Shown here in pieces: positions 26,994 through 35,046 of a stretch of 64,000 nucleotides of DNA. Each line of letters opens with the position of its first letter. Position 1 is the stretch's first letter. This DNA comes from Pseudomonas sp. AB6 (lineage in GTDB: Bacteria; Pseudomonadota; Gammaproteobacteria; Pseudomonadales; Pseudomonadaceae): positions 4,324,001-4,388,000 of the forward strand of contig NZ_JAVIWJ010000001.1 of assembly GCF_034314105.1 (NCBI RefSeq), given 5' to 3'. Under the pieces are notes generated by a model. That model made no database searches, was not told where the DNA came from, and saw only the letters and a program-made list of their open reading frames with translations. The position numbers and the translations under genes are program-made.

Positions 26994-28955
26994 ATGTTGA
27001 ACACCCTTCTTCCCATCCTGCTCTTCGTCGCCCTGGCTCTGGCCGTATTGGGCGCGGTGCGGCGGATGATGCTGTGGCGCCAGGGCCGGGCGTCCAAGGT
27101 CGACCTGCTTGGTGGCTTGCTGGCAATGCCCAAGCGCTACATGGTGGATTTGCACCACGTCGTCGCACGGGATAAATACATCGCCAACACCCACGTCGCG
27201 ACGGCGGGTGGTTTTGTGCTGGCCGCGCTGTTAGCGATCTTGGTCCACGGTTTTGGCTGGCATAACCGCATCCTCGGCTACGCCTTGCTACTGGCTTCGG
27301 CGATCATGTTCGTCGGCGCGATTTTCATGGCCCTGCGACGGCGCAACCCGCCTGCACGCTTGTCCAAAGGCCCCTGGATGCGCTTGCCGAAAAGCTTGAT
27401 GGCATTCTCAGTCAGCTTCTTTTTAGTCACCCTGCCGGTTGCCGGCATCTTGCCTGAAGACTTCGGCGGCTGGGTTCTCGTTGCACTTCTGAGCTTGGGC
27501 GTGGCCTGGGGCGTGTCGGAAATGTTCTTCGGCATGACCTGGGGCGGGCCGATGAAGCACGCTTTCGCCGGCGCCTTTCACTTGGCCTGGCACCGCCGCG
27601 CCGAACGCTTTGGTGGTGGTCGATCTACTGGTTTAAAGCCGCTGGACCTGAGTGATACCAGTGCGCCGTTGGGTGTGGAAAAGCCCGAAGACTTCACTTG
27701 GAATCAACTGCTGGGTTTTGACGCCTGCGTGCAGTGCGGTAAATGCGAAGCCGCGTGCCCGGCATTTGCCGCTGGCCAACCGCTGAACCCGAAAAAACTG
27801 ATTCAAGACATGGTCGTCGGCCTGGCGGGCGGTACGGATGCCAACTTTGCCGGCAGCCCGTATCCAGGAAGGGCCATCGGCGAACATGGCGGCAACGCTC
27901 ATCAACCCATCGTCAACGGCTTGGTCGATGCCGACACGCTGTGGTCTTGCACCACCTGCCGCGCCTGCGTTGAAGAGTGCCCGATGATGATTGAGCACGT
28001 GGACGCTATCGTCGATATGCGCCGCTTTCTGACCCTGGAAAAGGGCGCGACGCCAAATAAAGGCGCCGAAGTGCTGGATAACTTGATCGCCACCGACAAC
28101 CCCGGCGGATTTGCGCCGGGCGGGCGGATGAACTGGGCGGCGGATTTGAACCTCAATCTGCTCAGCGAACGGAAGTCCGCCGAGGTGCTGTTCTGGGTGG
28201 GTGATGGCGCGTTCGACATGCGTAATCAACGCACCTTGCGCGCATTCGTCAAGGTGCTCAAAGCGGCCAACGTCGACTTCGCCGTGCTCGGCCTGGAAGA
28301 GCGCGACAGTGGTGACGTGGCCCGGCGTCTGGGCGACGAAGCGACCTTCCAGATGCTCGCCAGACGCAATATCCAAACCTTGGGCAAATACGACTTCAAA
28401 CGCATCGTCACATGCGATCCGCACAGCTTCCATGTGCTAAAAAATGAATACGGTGCATTTGACGGTCACTATCAAGTGCAGCACCACAGCACGTACATGG
28501 CTGAGCTGATCGAAGCCGGCACCTTGAATTTGGGCCAACACAAAGGCACCAGCGTGACCTATCACGATCCGTGTTACCTCGGTCGCTATAACGGCGAATA
28601 CGAGGCGCCACGTGCGGTACTGCGTGCGCTGGGGATCGAGATCAAGGAAATGCAACGCTCTGGTTTCCGTTCGCGCTGCTGCGGCGGCGGAGGTGGCGCG
28701 CCGATCACCGACATACCGGGCAAGCAGCGTATTCCGGATATGCGCATGGACGACATCCGCGAAACCGGCGCTGAGCTGGTAGCGGTTGGATGCCCGCAAT
28801 GCACAGCGATGCTCGAAGGCGTGGTCGAACCTCGGCCATTAATCAAAGACATCGCGGAACTGGTGGCTGACGCGTTGCTGGAAGGCCCCGTCCTCGAAAA
28901 ACCGCTGCCGATTAAGCAGGGCTCAGTCAAACCTGAACTCGCGGAGGCGCACTGA
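26994..28955 (+). CDS. dgcB: Dimethylglycine demethylase subunit DgcB (membrane Fe-S/CCG protein)
   Basis: The 653-residue protein starts with about five hydrophobic segments in the first 190 residues (LLPILLFVALALAVLGAV, a second near 63-80, a third near 88-105, and two between 140 and 185). Two 4Fe-4S motifs follow: CVQCGKCEAACPAF near 245 and CTTCRACVEECPM near 319. Two CCG (heterodisulfide reductase-like) domains close the protein (HDPCYLGRYNG, RCCGGGGG, GCPQC). It resembles ETF-linked quinone reductases. Inferred role: take electrons from the dimethylglycine enzyme through ETF into the quinone pool at the membrane. Its TGA overlaps the ATG of the ETF alpha gene. Confidence 0.94.
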   Translation: MLNTLLPILLFVALALAVLGAVRRMMLWRQGRASKVDLLGGLLAMPKRYMVDLHHVVARDKYIANTHVATAGGFVLAALLAILVHGFGWHNRILGYALLLASAIMFVGAIFMALRRRNPPARLSKGPWMRLPKSLMAFSVSFFLVTLPVAGILPEDFGGWVLVALLSLGVAWGVSEMFFGMTWGGPMKHAFAGAFHLAWHRRAERFGGGRSTGLKPLDLSDTSAPLGVEKPEDFTWNQLLGFDACVQCGKCEAACPAFAAGQPLNPKKLIQDMVVGLAGGTDANFAGSPYPGRAIGEHGGNAHQPIVNGLVDADTLWSCTTCRACVEECPMMIEHVDAIVDMRRFLTLEKGATPNKGAEVLDNLIATDNPGGFAPGGRMNWAADLNLNLLSERKSAEVLFWVGDGAFDMRNQRTLRAFVKVLKAANVDFAVLGLEERDSGDVARRLGDEATFQMLARRNIQTLGKYDFKRIVTCDPHSFHVLKNEYGAFDGHYQVQHHSTYMAELIEAGTLNLGQHKGTSVTYHDPCYLGRYNGEYEAPRAVLRALGIEIKEMQRSGFRSRCCGGGGGAPITDIPGKQRIPDMRMDDIRETGAELVAVGCPQCTAMLEGVVEPRPLIKDIAELVADALLEGPVLEKPLPIKQGSVKPELAEAH

Positions 28956-30184
28956 TGAGCGACATTATTCGCCGTGACCCTCGCGCAGAGTGGATTGCTC
29001 GTAACCGCCTGCACCCGCTGCACCCGCTGCATGCGGCCATGCAACCGGCGCAAACCAGCTGGATGGGGCCAAACGGCATCGTCCGCAAAGACGTGCACCA
29101 CGTCGGGTTCATCGGTCCCAATGGCGTCAAACGTATTGACCGCAGCGGCGCGCAACAGGGCGGGGCGGTTAAACGTTCTTTCGCTTCTGAAGTACAACTG
29201 CCGCTGCATCAGGTCGCGCTACCGGCGTTCTACATTTGTGTAGCCCCGGACATGGTCGGTGGCCGCTTGAGCGCTCACGACCGCGACTTGCTTGGCTTGG
29301 CCCACAGCTTGGCCGGTACCGACGGCGCGGTAGTGGCGGTTGTTTTCGGTGAACATAAGGAAACCAACTTTGCCACAGCGGGCGTCGATAGATTACTGAC
29401 GCTGGAAGGCAGCGAATTCAACGGTTATGCACCCGAGCAGCGGGTCCAAGGGCTGCGGGCTGTGGATAACCAATTAAACCCGCGCCATTGGTTGCTGCCC
29501 GACAGCCGTACCGGTGGCGGTGAATTGGGTCGGCGTTTTGCCGCCAGCTTGGGCGAGCGCCCGGCGACAAGGGTATGGCAGGTCACGGACAAACACTGCA
29601 TCGGCCGCGCCGGTGCCGGTCGCCAAGACATAGCTGGTCCGCTGGCTCGCTTGATACTGGCCGCCGTTGAATGTGCTGAACCCGTTAGTGAAACCCGGCA
29701 TGAAGCCCTGCCGTTAGAGTTATCCACAGCCGTAGCGCGAAGCTTGTCGCGTATCGAAGACCTCGGCGCAGTGGCGGTCGATCCGGCGGCGATTCCCATG
29801 GCCGAAGCGGAATTTATCTTCTCTGGCGGCAACGGGGTAAAAGATTGGGAATTGTTTCACCGCACCGCTGCGGCATTGGGCGCCACCGAAGGCGCTTCCC
29901 GTGTGGCGGTCGACGACGGCTACATGGCGCGTGATCGCCAAGTCGGCGCCAGTGGTACGTGGGTCACGGCGCGGGTGTATGTCGCCGTGGGTATTTCCGG
30001 CGCGATTCAGCATTTGCAAGGCATTGGCGCTTGCGACAAGGTCGTGGCAATCAACCTTGATCCCGGTTGCGACATGATCAAACGTGCCGATTTGTCGGTC
30101 ATCGGTGACAGCGCAGCGATCCTTAAGGCGCTGATTGCGGCCATTGAGGCTTATCGCAATGAGGGGAAACGTGATGCCGCTTAA
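28955..30184 (+). CDS. Electron transfer flavoprotein, alpha subunit, of the dgc operon
   Basis: The 409-residue ETF alpha-type protein is the orthologue in position of PA5400. The C-terminal FAD-binding half is clear: FIFSGGNGVKDWELFHRTAAALGATEGASR, then RQVGASGTWVTARVYVAVGISGAIQHLQGI. Before the ETF fold is an unusual extension of about 90 residues with a repeated LHPLHPLH and an HHVGFIGPNGVKRIDRSG segment, longer than housekeeping EtfA (about 310 residues). It starts by ATGA overlap with dgcB and overlaps the beta gene by 11 bases. It is inferred to be a dedicated electron carrier between DgcA and DgcB. Confidence 0.92.
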   Translation: MSDIIRRDPRAEWIARNRLHPLHPLHAAMQPAQTSWMGPNGIVRKDVHHVGFIGPNGVKRIDRSGAQQGGAVKRSFASEVQLPLHQVALPAFYICVAPDMVGGRLSAHDRDLLGLAHSLAGTDGAVVAVVFGEHKETNFATAGVDRLLTLEGSEFNGYAPEQRVQGLRAVDNQLNPRHWLLPDSRTGGGELGRRFAASLGERPATRVWQVTDKHCIGRAGAGRQDIAGPLARLILAAVECAEPVSETRHEALPLELSTAVARSLSRIEDLGAVAVDPAAIPMAEAEFIFSGGNGVKDWELFHRTAAALGATEGASRVAVDDGYMARDRQVGASGTWVTARVYVAVGISGAIQHLQGIGACDKVVAINLDPGCDMIKRADLSVIGDSAAILKALIAAIEAYRNEGKRDAA

Positions 30185-30989
30185 TTCGTTGCTCAATTCG
30201 AGCGCCCCCATGGATAACGGTTCGATTCATGTAATCACGTTGGTGTCTATCGGCGCTCACCCTACTTCTGGCCGTTCGCGCCGCGCTGAGCAAGATGCAC
30301 GTGCTGTTGAACTGGGTTTGCAACTGGCTGGGGATAACTTGCATGTGTTGCACGCAGGCAACGTTGAAGAGCCAGCGTTGCGGGCTTATCTCGGCATGGG
30401 CCTGGATGAATTGCATGTGTTGGAGCAACCCGAAGGCGCCGATGCATTGCCCGCCCTAACTGAGTATTTGCGTGAATCCAACGTGCAAGTGGTGCTCACC
30501 GGCAGCCAAAGTGAAACCGGTGAAGGCTCAGGCCTGCTTCCGTATCTGCTAGCAGAAAAGCTGGGTTGGCCATTGGTGGTCGGGCTGGCGCAAGTTGAAT
30601 CGTTGGCAAACGGTCTAGCTCATGTACTGCAAGCGTTACCACGCGGTCAGCGGCGTCGGTTGAAAGTGCGTCTTCCGTTCCTGGCGACTGTGGATAACGC
30701 CGCACCCACGTCCCGGCAAAGCGCCTACGGCCCGGCACAGCGTGGCTTGCTGGCGGCTGATCAAGTTGAAGTGGTGACGGACGAGTTACTCGCAGCCTCC
30801 ACCTTGCAACCCGCCAAGCCACGGCCCAAACGCTTGAAAGTGATCAAAGGCAAGAGCGGCGCCGACCGGATGAAAGCTGCAACAGCCAAAGCCAGCGGTG
30901 GCGGTGGGCAACTGCTTAAAGGCGTTAGCGCCGAGGCCGGTGCTGAGGCTATTTTGAAGCTGCTGATTGAGGAGGGCGTGGTTCGTTAA
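30174..30989 (+). CDS. Electron transfer flavoprotein, beta subunit, of the dgc operon
   Basis: A 271-residue ETF beta-type protein. GSQSETGEGSGLLPYLLAEKLGWPL is the characteristic adenine-nucleotide-binding strand/helix region, and the RRLKVRLPFLATVDN segment matches the usual beta-subunit LPAVVTVD loop. The start at 30174 has GAGGGGA upstream and overlaps the alpha gene end; the frame's earlier ATG at 30135 lies inside etfA. The lysine-rich tail (PAKPRPKRLKVIKGKSG) is partly duplicated as a DNA fragment at 31736-31790. Partner of the preceding alpha subunit. Confidence 0.92.
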   Translation: MPLNSLLNSSAPMDNGSIHVITLVSIGAHPTSGRSRRAEQDARAVELGLQLAGDNLHVLHAGNVEEPALRAYLGMGLDELHVLEQPEGADALPALTEYLRESNVQVVLTGSQSETGEGSGLLPYLLAEKLGWPLVVGLAQVESLANGLAHVLQALPRGQRRRLKVRLPFLATVDNAAPTSRQSAYGPAQRGLLAADQVEVVTDELLAASTLQPAKPRPKRLKVIKGKSGADRMKAATAKASGGGGQLLKGVSAEAGAEAILKLLIEEGVVR

Positions 30990-30998
30990 AGGGCAGCT

Positions 30999-31045
30999 AT
31001 TTGAGACAGGTTTTTGCGTTCTTTGAAAACGTATCTGTCCCAAAT
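30999..31045. repeat. Inverted repeat after the ETF beta gene
   Basis: A 13-base arm ATTTGAGACAGGT and its near-complement ATCTGTCCCAAAT (11 of 13 pairing) enclose a 21-base AT-rich loop, ten bases after the stop. There is no T-run, so it is not a classical terminator. It may be a dispersed repeat or an mRNA 3' end structure. Confidence 0.5.
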
Positions 31046-31058
31046 GCCTAGGCCGGAG

Positions 31059-31616
31059 CTACTTAGGCTGAAACTGCGGATCTGCTGTCAGCTTGAATAG
31101 CAATTCAACCCCTTGGGGCCAGGGTCCGTATCCTGCTTGACCGTTGATATGACCCGCGTTTTCCACCCAAACCAGCTCACTGCCCCATAACCTGCCAAAG
31201 GCCTTGGCCCGATCATGGGTCACGTACGGATCGTTAGTACTCGCCACCATGATCGTTGAAAAAGGTAGGCGTTGCGTCGACATGGGTACAAAACCCGATG
31301 TGCCCGGCGGGTAGCTTTCCGCTTCGGTGTCACTCGGAGCTACCAGTAATGCGCCGCGAACCTTGCGCACTTCAGGGTACTGCTGCGCCCAGCGCGTGAC
31401 CAACGTACAAGCCAAGCTATGGGCTACTAATACGACTTCCCCGTCAGCAGCAGAGATTTCCTGGTTCAAACGTTCCACCCAATCCGTCGCGCTTGGCGTT
31501 TCCCAATCCTCCTGCTCTACTCTGTGCAGACCTGAAAACTGGCGCTCCCATATTGACTGCCAATGGGTTTCACCTGAGTTAAATAAGCCCGGTAAAATCA
31601 AAACCCTGACTGTCAT
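31059..31616 (-). CDS. RBBP9/YdeN-family serine hydrolase
   Basis: A 185-residue alpha/beta-hydrolase of the small RBBP9/YdeN type. It begins VLILPGLFNSGETHWQSIWE. The nucleophile elbow is VAHSLAC, the acid is in STNDPYV and the catalytic His is in NAGHING. Cytoplasmic; the natural substrate is unknown for the family. Its ATG overlaps the stop of a small upstream reading frame (ATGA), suggesting translational coupling. It is convergent with the ETF genes. Confidence 0.88.
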   Translation of the reverse strand: MTVRVLILPGLFNSGETHWQSIWERQFSGLHRVEQEDWETPSATDWVERLNQEISAADGEVVLVAHSLACTLVTRWAQQYPEVRKVRGALLVAPSDTEAESYPPGTSGFVPMSTQRLPFSTIMVASTNDPYVTHDRAKAFGRLWGSELVWVENAGHINGQAGYGPWPQGVELLFKLTADPQFQPK

Positions 31617-31807
31617 CTTCCTTCTCCTTTAAGACCATTCATACGCCCCCAAAGAACCATTGGGCTGAAAAAAAATACCAGGACACCGATGACACTCGGC
31701 AACATACGCCGAGGCAGGAAAGGCAGCAGAAATACCAACCCGCCAATCCACGGCCCAAGCGTTTGAAAGTGATCAAAAGCTAAAGCGGCGTGGGCGAGTC
31801 CATCCAA
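31613..31807 (-). CDS. Possible truncated small membrane protein coupled to the hydrolase
   Basis: A 64-residue frame whose C-terminal two thirds look genuine: hydrophobic LVFLLPFLPRRMLPSVIGVL and FFFSPMVLWG, then a basic tail ending in an ATGA overlap with the hydrolase gene. Its N-terminal part lies antisense to the duplicated etfB fragment and so is probably not original. A shorter version could start at the internal Met in RRMLPSV. Best read as a small coupled membrane protein, or a remnant of one, of unknown function. Confidence 0.35.
   Translation of the reverse strand: MDGLAHAALAFDHFQTLGPWIGGLVFLLPFLPRRMLPSVIGVLVFFFSPMVLWGRMNGLKGEGR
31736..31790 (+). pseudogene. Displaced fragment of the ETF beta gene 3' region
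   Basis: By hand alignment 49 of 55 bases match the dgc ETF beta gene at 30807-30861, on the same strand. The stretch encodes the lysine-rich tail PRPKRLKVIK, after which this copy has an in-frame stop (TAA). No similarity continues beyond 31790. Two of the differences are synonymous. It is a short remnant, not a gene. Confidence 0.8.
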
Positions 31808-31906
31808 TTACAATTGTTCGATGTTAGCTGCGCGGCTGCGTTGGGTCTGCGTATTGGACTTCTTTTACATGCGGTCGAAAAACATAAGGCTAGCAATCCA
31901 GACAAC

Positions 31907-31930
31907 AAAAACCCGCGAGGCGGGTTTTTT
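31907..31930 (-). terminator. Terminator of the glycine-zipper gene
   Basis: Stem CCCGC / GCGGG extended by A-T pairs, loop GAG, with T-runs on both strands, 41 bases past the stop on the minus strand. Confidence 0.8.
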
Positions 31931-31971
31931 GTTCACGTTCAGACGGCTAGCGCCGCCAACGTAATTACGGA

Positions 31972-32328
31972 CTACTTACCCATCAATGCACTGCCCGCCG
32001 CGCCGCCGAGACCTGCGCCAATAGTGCCGCCGCCGCTGCCGCCCAATTTGTTACCAAGCAGTGAACCACCGGCTGAGCCGAGGCCGCCGCCGAGTGCGGC
32101 TTTGGTTTTGTGGCCCTTCTTGGCGGTCAATGCGCCGCCTGCCGCGCCGCCGACACCCGCGCCCAATGCTGCACCCGTGCTGCCGCCGCCCATTTTCTGG
32201 CCAACGACGTTACCCAGCGCGCCACCGAGACCGCCACCGAGTGCGGCATTAAGTTCGTTGCCAGCCATTGCGTTTTGGGTGGCGAGCAATGCGAGGGCAA
32301 GGGTCAGGGCAGAAAGAGTTATACGCAT
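31972..32328 (-). CDS. Secreted glycine-zipper protein, unknown function
   Basis: A 118-residue product with a type I signal peptide (MRITLSALTLALALLATQNAMAG). After it, nearly the whole mature chain is glycine-zipper repeats (LGGGLGGALGNVVG, GAALGAGVGGAAGGAL, AALGGGLGSAGGSLLG, GAGLGGAAGSAL), with one basic break KKGHKTK. Such zippers pack helices in or on membranes. It is single, with its own terminator and a GAGG ribosome site. The role is unknown; outer membrane or cell-envelope association is an inference. Confidence 0.75.
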   Translation of the reverse strand: MRITLSALTLALALLATQNAMAGNELNAALGGGLGGALGNVVGQKMGGGSTGAALGAGVGGAAGGALTAKKGHKTKAALGGGLGSAGGSLLGNKLGGSGGGTIGAGLGGAAGSALMGK

Positions 32329-32396
32329 GTTACGAACCTCAGGAAAATAAAGCAGGAGGGATACGGTGACTCACAGCATGAGCCGGTAAAAAATCT

Positions 32397-32882
32397 TTAG
32401 CGAGATGGCTGGTTGTTTTTGCCTACAAGAATGCGAGAGGCCTCGTTGTAATCCGCCTGGAAAGCGTCGCTTTCAATCCATGCAACGGCAGTGTCTTCGT
32501 CTTCATCGTAGAAATTCGTTCGATACGCGATGAGCAAGCCTGTGAGGAAGTTGGTAGCGTGTTCTTCTTCTTCCTCGGAAATTACCAGTTCTAACACTGG
32601 GTACTGCAAAAACACCACGCACATCGCCAGTTGGCTAATGGACTCGGCAGCTTTCATCGCCTGAAACAGGTCATCGAAGTCGGCAGGGTCGAAACCATTG
32701 GCGAGAAGGTCCGCGAAATCGAACGTCGACAGGTCAACATCAACGTCATCGAACGGCTCGTTGACCAGAGGCGAGGCGAGCACCGGATGGAACAGACTCT
32801 GCGCCGGTTTACCCGAACGGTTCTGCTTGGCTTTGGTTTTTGCTCGCTTGGCGCGTTTCTGCTGTTTGTCTGGCGAAGCCAT
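32397..32882 (-). CDS. Conserved hypothetical protein, basic N-terminus and acidic body
   Basis: The 161 residues start with about 25 Lys/Arg-rich residues (KQQKRAKRAKTKAKQNR) and continue as an acidic domain with repeated DD/FD and an EEEEE run. No signal peptide, membrane helix or catalytic motif is seen. The basic tail could contact nucleic acid or phospholipid, but there is no evidence for either. It stands between the glycine-zipper gene and an AraC regulator, apparently as a single-gene unit. Function unknown. Confidence 0.7.
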   Translation of the reverse strand: MASPDKQQKRAKRAKTKAKQNRSGKPAQSLFHPVLASPLVNEPFDDVDVDLSTFDFADLLANGFDPADFDDLFQAMKAAESISQLAMCVVFLQYPVLELVISEEEEEHATNFLTGLLIAYRTNFYDEDEDTAVAWIESDAFQADYNEASRILVGKNNQPSR

Positions 32883-33140
32883 GGCTTAGAGTCCTGTGCA
32901 GGCTGGATGCCGCGAATGGGCGCTATTGAAACGCATACGTTTTGAATAGCCAAGCGGGTTGGGCCAAACGACGCCCAATAAAATATCGCTGAGACTTAGG
33001 ATGGAGGCGGTTTGGTTTTCACACGGTTAGAGACGGAGGCTGATTCTCATGCCATAAGGAATGCTGGCCAGGGTGGTTTTGCGCGGTTAACGGGGCTACC
33101 CCAGTCGCAGTACTATTGCTGAAATGATCAGGTAATCACC

Positions 33141-33956
33141 ATGTCCACTGATACTACGCCTACATTCTGGAGAGACGCAGAGCTGCCTTTCATAGAGGCG
33201 CGCCGAATAGAAGATGGGCGTCAGGTCCATTATGGCCGGCATTCTCATGAGTTTTTTTCTATGGGGGCGGTCACCTCTGGGCAAAGCACTTACCTGCATG
33301 AAAGGAGCCGTCAAACCATCAGTGCCGGAACGGTGGTGTTGATGAATCCGGGCGAAGTCCACGCCTGCAATCCCATTGAAGACCAGCCGTGGTCATACGT
33401 GATGTTGTACGTCGACGCGGATTGGCTAGCGGGTATCCAGCACAGTCACGACGATGGCGTCGGCATGGGTTTTCAACCGATCGCGGCCACCCACACTCAA
33501 TCACCTGAGTTGTTTGCAGGCCTGATTGATTTTTACGCGCAGTTGATCGATCCGACTGTGGACGCCTTGCCCAAACACGAAGCGGCTGTTGCCTTTTTCA
33601 TGTTGATGCAGCGGGCGCTAGGCAATTCGACGTTGGAACTAAAAAAAATAAATCCGAGGGTGGTACGTGCTGCCGAATATATCAATGAGCACTTTAAGGG
33701 CGCGGTTCGCCTTGAGGCGATGTGCAAGGCGGCCAATCTCTCGGAGGCTTATTTGATCCGCGCTTTTGAGCAGCAATATCACATGACACCCCACGCTTAC
33801 TTGATCAACCGGCGGATTCAGCACGCGCAGACGCAGCTACGTTACGGCGCATCAATCATCGATATCGCGCATGAAGCTGGGTTTGCTGATCAGGCGCATT
33901 TTCAGCGGGTGTTCAAGAAGCATCTCGCAGCGACGCCAAGGCAGTACAAGCCTTAA
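33141..33956 (+). CDS. AraC-family transcriptional regulator with N-terminal cupin
   Basis: The 271-residue regulator has an N-terminal AraC-binding cupin (about 15-165; HYGRHSHEFFSMG, MNPGEVHACNP) and a C-terminal double helix-turn-helix (about 175-271; LSEAYLIRAFEQQYHMTPHAYL, IAHEAGFADQAHFQRVFKKHLAATPRQY). It ends tail-to-tail with a LysE exporter gene, stop codons overlapping. Homologous regulators often sit beside LysE exporters they control, so the exporter is the first candidate target. The ligand is unknown. Confidence 0.9.
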   Translation: MSTDTTPTFWRDAELPFIEARRIEDGRQVHYGRHSHEFFSMGAVTSGQSTYLHERSRQTISAGTVVLMNPGEVHACNPIEDQPWSYVMLYVDADWLAGIQHSHDDGVGMGFQPIAATHTQSPELFAGLIDFYAQLIDPTVDALPKHEAAVAFFMLMQRALGNSTLELKKINPRVVRAAEYINEHFKGAVRLEAMCKAANLSEAYLIRAFEQQYHMTPHAYLINRRIQHAQTQLRYGASIIDIAHEAGFADQAHFQRVFKKHLAATPRQYKP

Positions 33957-34540
33957 AACAACAGCAGGGACATCGCACACCCCGCCAGCATGGCTGCCAT
34001 GCATCGGTTGAATAAGCGGATCCGGGGCGCACTGTGCAGGTACCTACCGAGAAACGCACCGGCGTAGACCCAGCAGGCCACCGACAGGTAGCAGATTACG
34101 AAGTAAATCAGCGCAAATGACCAGATCAGTTTGGCATCTCCGCTGGCAACAAAGGCCCCCATTCCCGCGACGGCTGCAAGCCACGCTTTGGGGTTGAGCC
34201 ATTGCATCGCAGCGCCGCGCATAAAGGACGGTTGACGCGTCGTACTGCCGATATCCAGTTGCCCGTCATCCGCTGCCAGCTTCCATCCCAGCCATAGCAA
34301 AAATGCGACGCCCGCCCAGCGAATCAGGTCGGTCAGAATCGGCCACTGCTTCAGAATCTCAAGCAGCCCGAAACCGGTAAACAACAGCAACACGACAAAC
34401 CCCACCGTAGCTCCAAGCACATGCCTCAGGCTGGAACACAGACCGAACTGCGCCCCGGAACTCAGGGCCACAACATTTACCGGACCTGGTGAAATCGACG
34501 CTGCCAAGGCAAACGCCGCCATTGAAATCAACACGCTCAT
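33953..34540 (-). CDS. LysE-family amino-acid exporter
   Basis: A 195-residue inner-membrane protein with the LysE/RhtB pattern: six hydrophobic segments, the N-terminal SPGPVNVVALSSGAQFG motif, and LNPKAWLAAVAGMGAF in the middle. Substrate unknown; members export amino acids such as lysine, threonine or homoserine lactone. Convergent with the AraC regulator, with the two stops overlapping. It is intact, unlike the LysE remnant at 8.4 kb. Confidence 0.9.
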   Translation of the reverse strand: MSVLISMAAFALAASISPGPVNVVALSSGAQFGLCSSLRHVLGATVGFVVLLLFTGFGLLEILKQWPILTDLIRWAGVAFLLWLGWKLAADDGQLDIGSTTRQPSFMRGAAMQWLNPKAWLAAVAGMGAFVASGDAKLIWSFALIYFVICYLSVACWVYAGAFLGRYLHSAPRIRLFNRCMAAMLAGCAMSLLLF

Positions 34541-34803
34541 TTTGCTCTACTCGGTTTAATGAATGAGTGTTGAACGTAGTTGGGTGGGGGTGTGGAGTAT
34601 TGAAAAAAACTGCCCTGTGCGGTGGGGTTGGAATTTATCGCGGAGGTGAATGACCGTCAGCTTTGCAAGGTTCAAGCAGGGCTCTGGTAATTTGCGGGGT
34701 GGGAGGTTGTTATCAATCAAAAAAATTCAAGCAGCAATCCTATGCTCATAGGCCACCGCCGCATCTTTGCCAGCCTATTTCCGATGCTGGAACTCCAAAC
34801 AAC
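34541..34803. other. Intergenic stretch without recognisable gene
   Basis: Between the LysE start and the tRNA-Phe terminator. It should contain the LysE promoter on the minus strand. I see no protein family, repeat or RNA gene; a plus-strand frame that crosses into the tRNA has no family features. Confidence 0.5.
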
Positions 34804-34827
34804 AAAAAGCCCGCACTAGGCGGGCTT
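34804..34827 (-). terminator. Terminator of tRNA-Phe
   Basis: Stem GCCCGC / GCGGGC, loop ACTAG, followed on the minus strand by TTTTTGTT. It lies 45 bases past the tRNA 3' end. Confidence 0.85.
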
Positions 34828-34872
34828 CTTGGTTGCTTTCAGGTGTTATCGGAACCACCTGAAAACGAAAGG

Positions 34873-34948
34873 TGGTGCCCAGAGACGGAATCGAACCGCC
34901 GACACGGGGATTTTCAATCCCCTGCTCTACCGACTGAGCTATCTGGGC
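34873..34948 (-). tRNA. tRNA-Phe (anticodon GAA)
   Basis: The 76-base gene encodes the CCA end. On the minus strand the acceptor stem GCCCAGA pairs with TCTGGGC. The D-loop has AGCTCAGTCGGTAGAGC, the anticodon loop reads TTGAAAA with GAA, and the T-arm has GGTTCGATTCC. All arms pair normally. Confidence 0.98.
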
Positions 34949-34958
34949 AACGGGGCGC

Positions 34959-34987
34959 ATTAGACTTGGTTTTCAGGGGGTCGTCAA
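34959..34987 (-). promoter_or_regulatory. Sigma-70 promoter of tRNA-Phe
   Basis: On the minus strand, TTGACG, a 17-base spacer and TCTAAT, followed by a GC-rich discriminator (GCGCCCCG) typical of stringently controlled stable-RNA promoters, just ahead of the tRNA. Confidence 0.7.
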
Positions 34988-35046
34988 GCGTGTTTTTGAA
35001 AATAGTCAGTTATTACCGTTGCTTACGACCCGCAGGGTTGCGAGGA

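Noticed and set aside
31790..32350. 186-residue plus-strand frame over the glycine-zipper gene
   Set aside because: Proline/alanine-rich antisense shadow of the glycine-zipper repeats, which themselves have a signal peptide, ribosome site and terminator.
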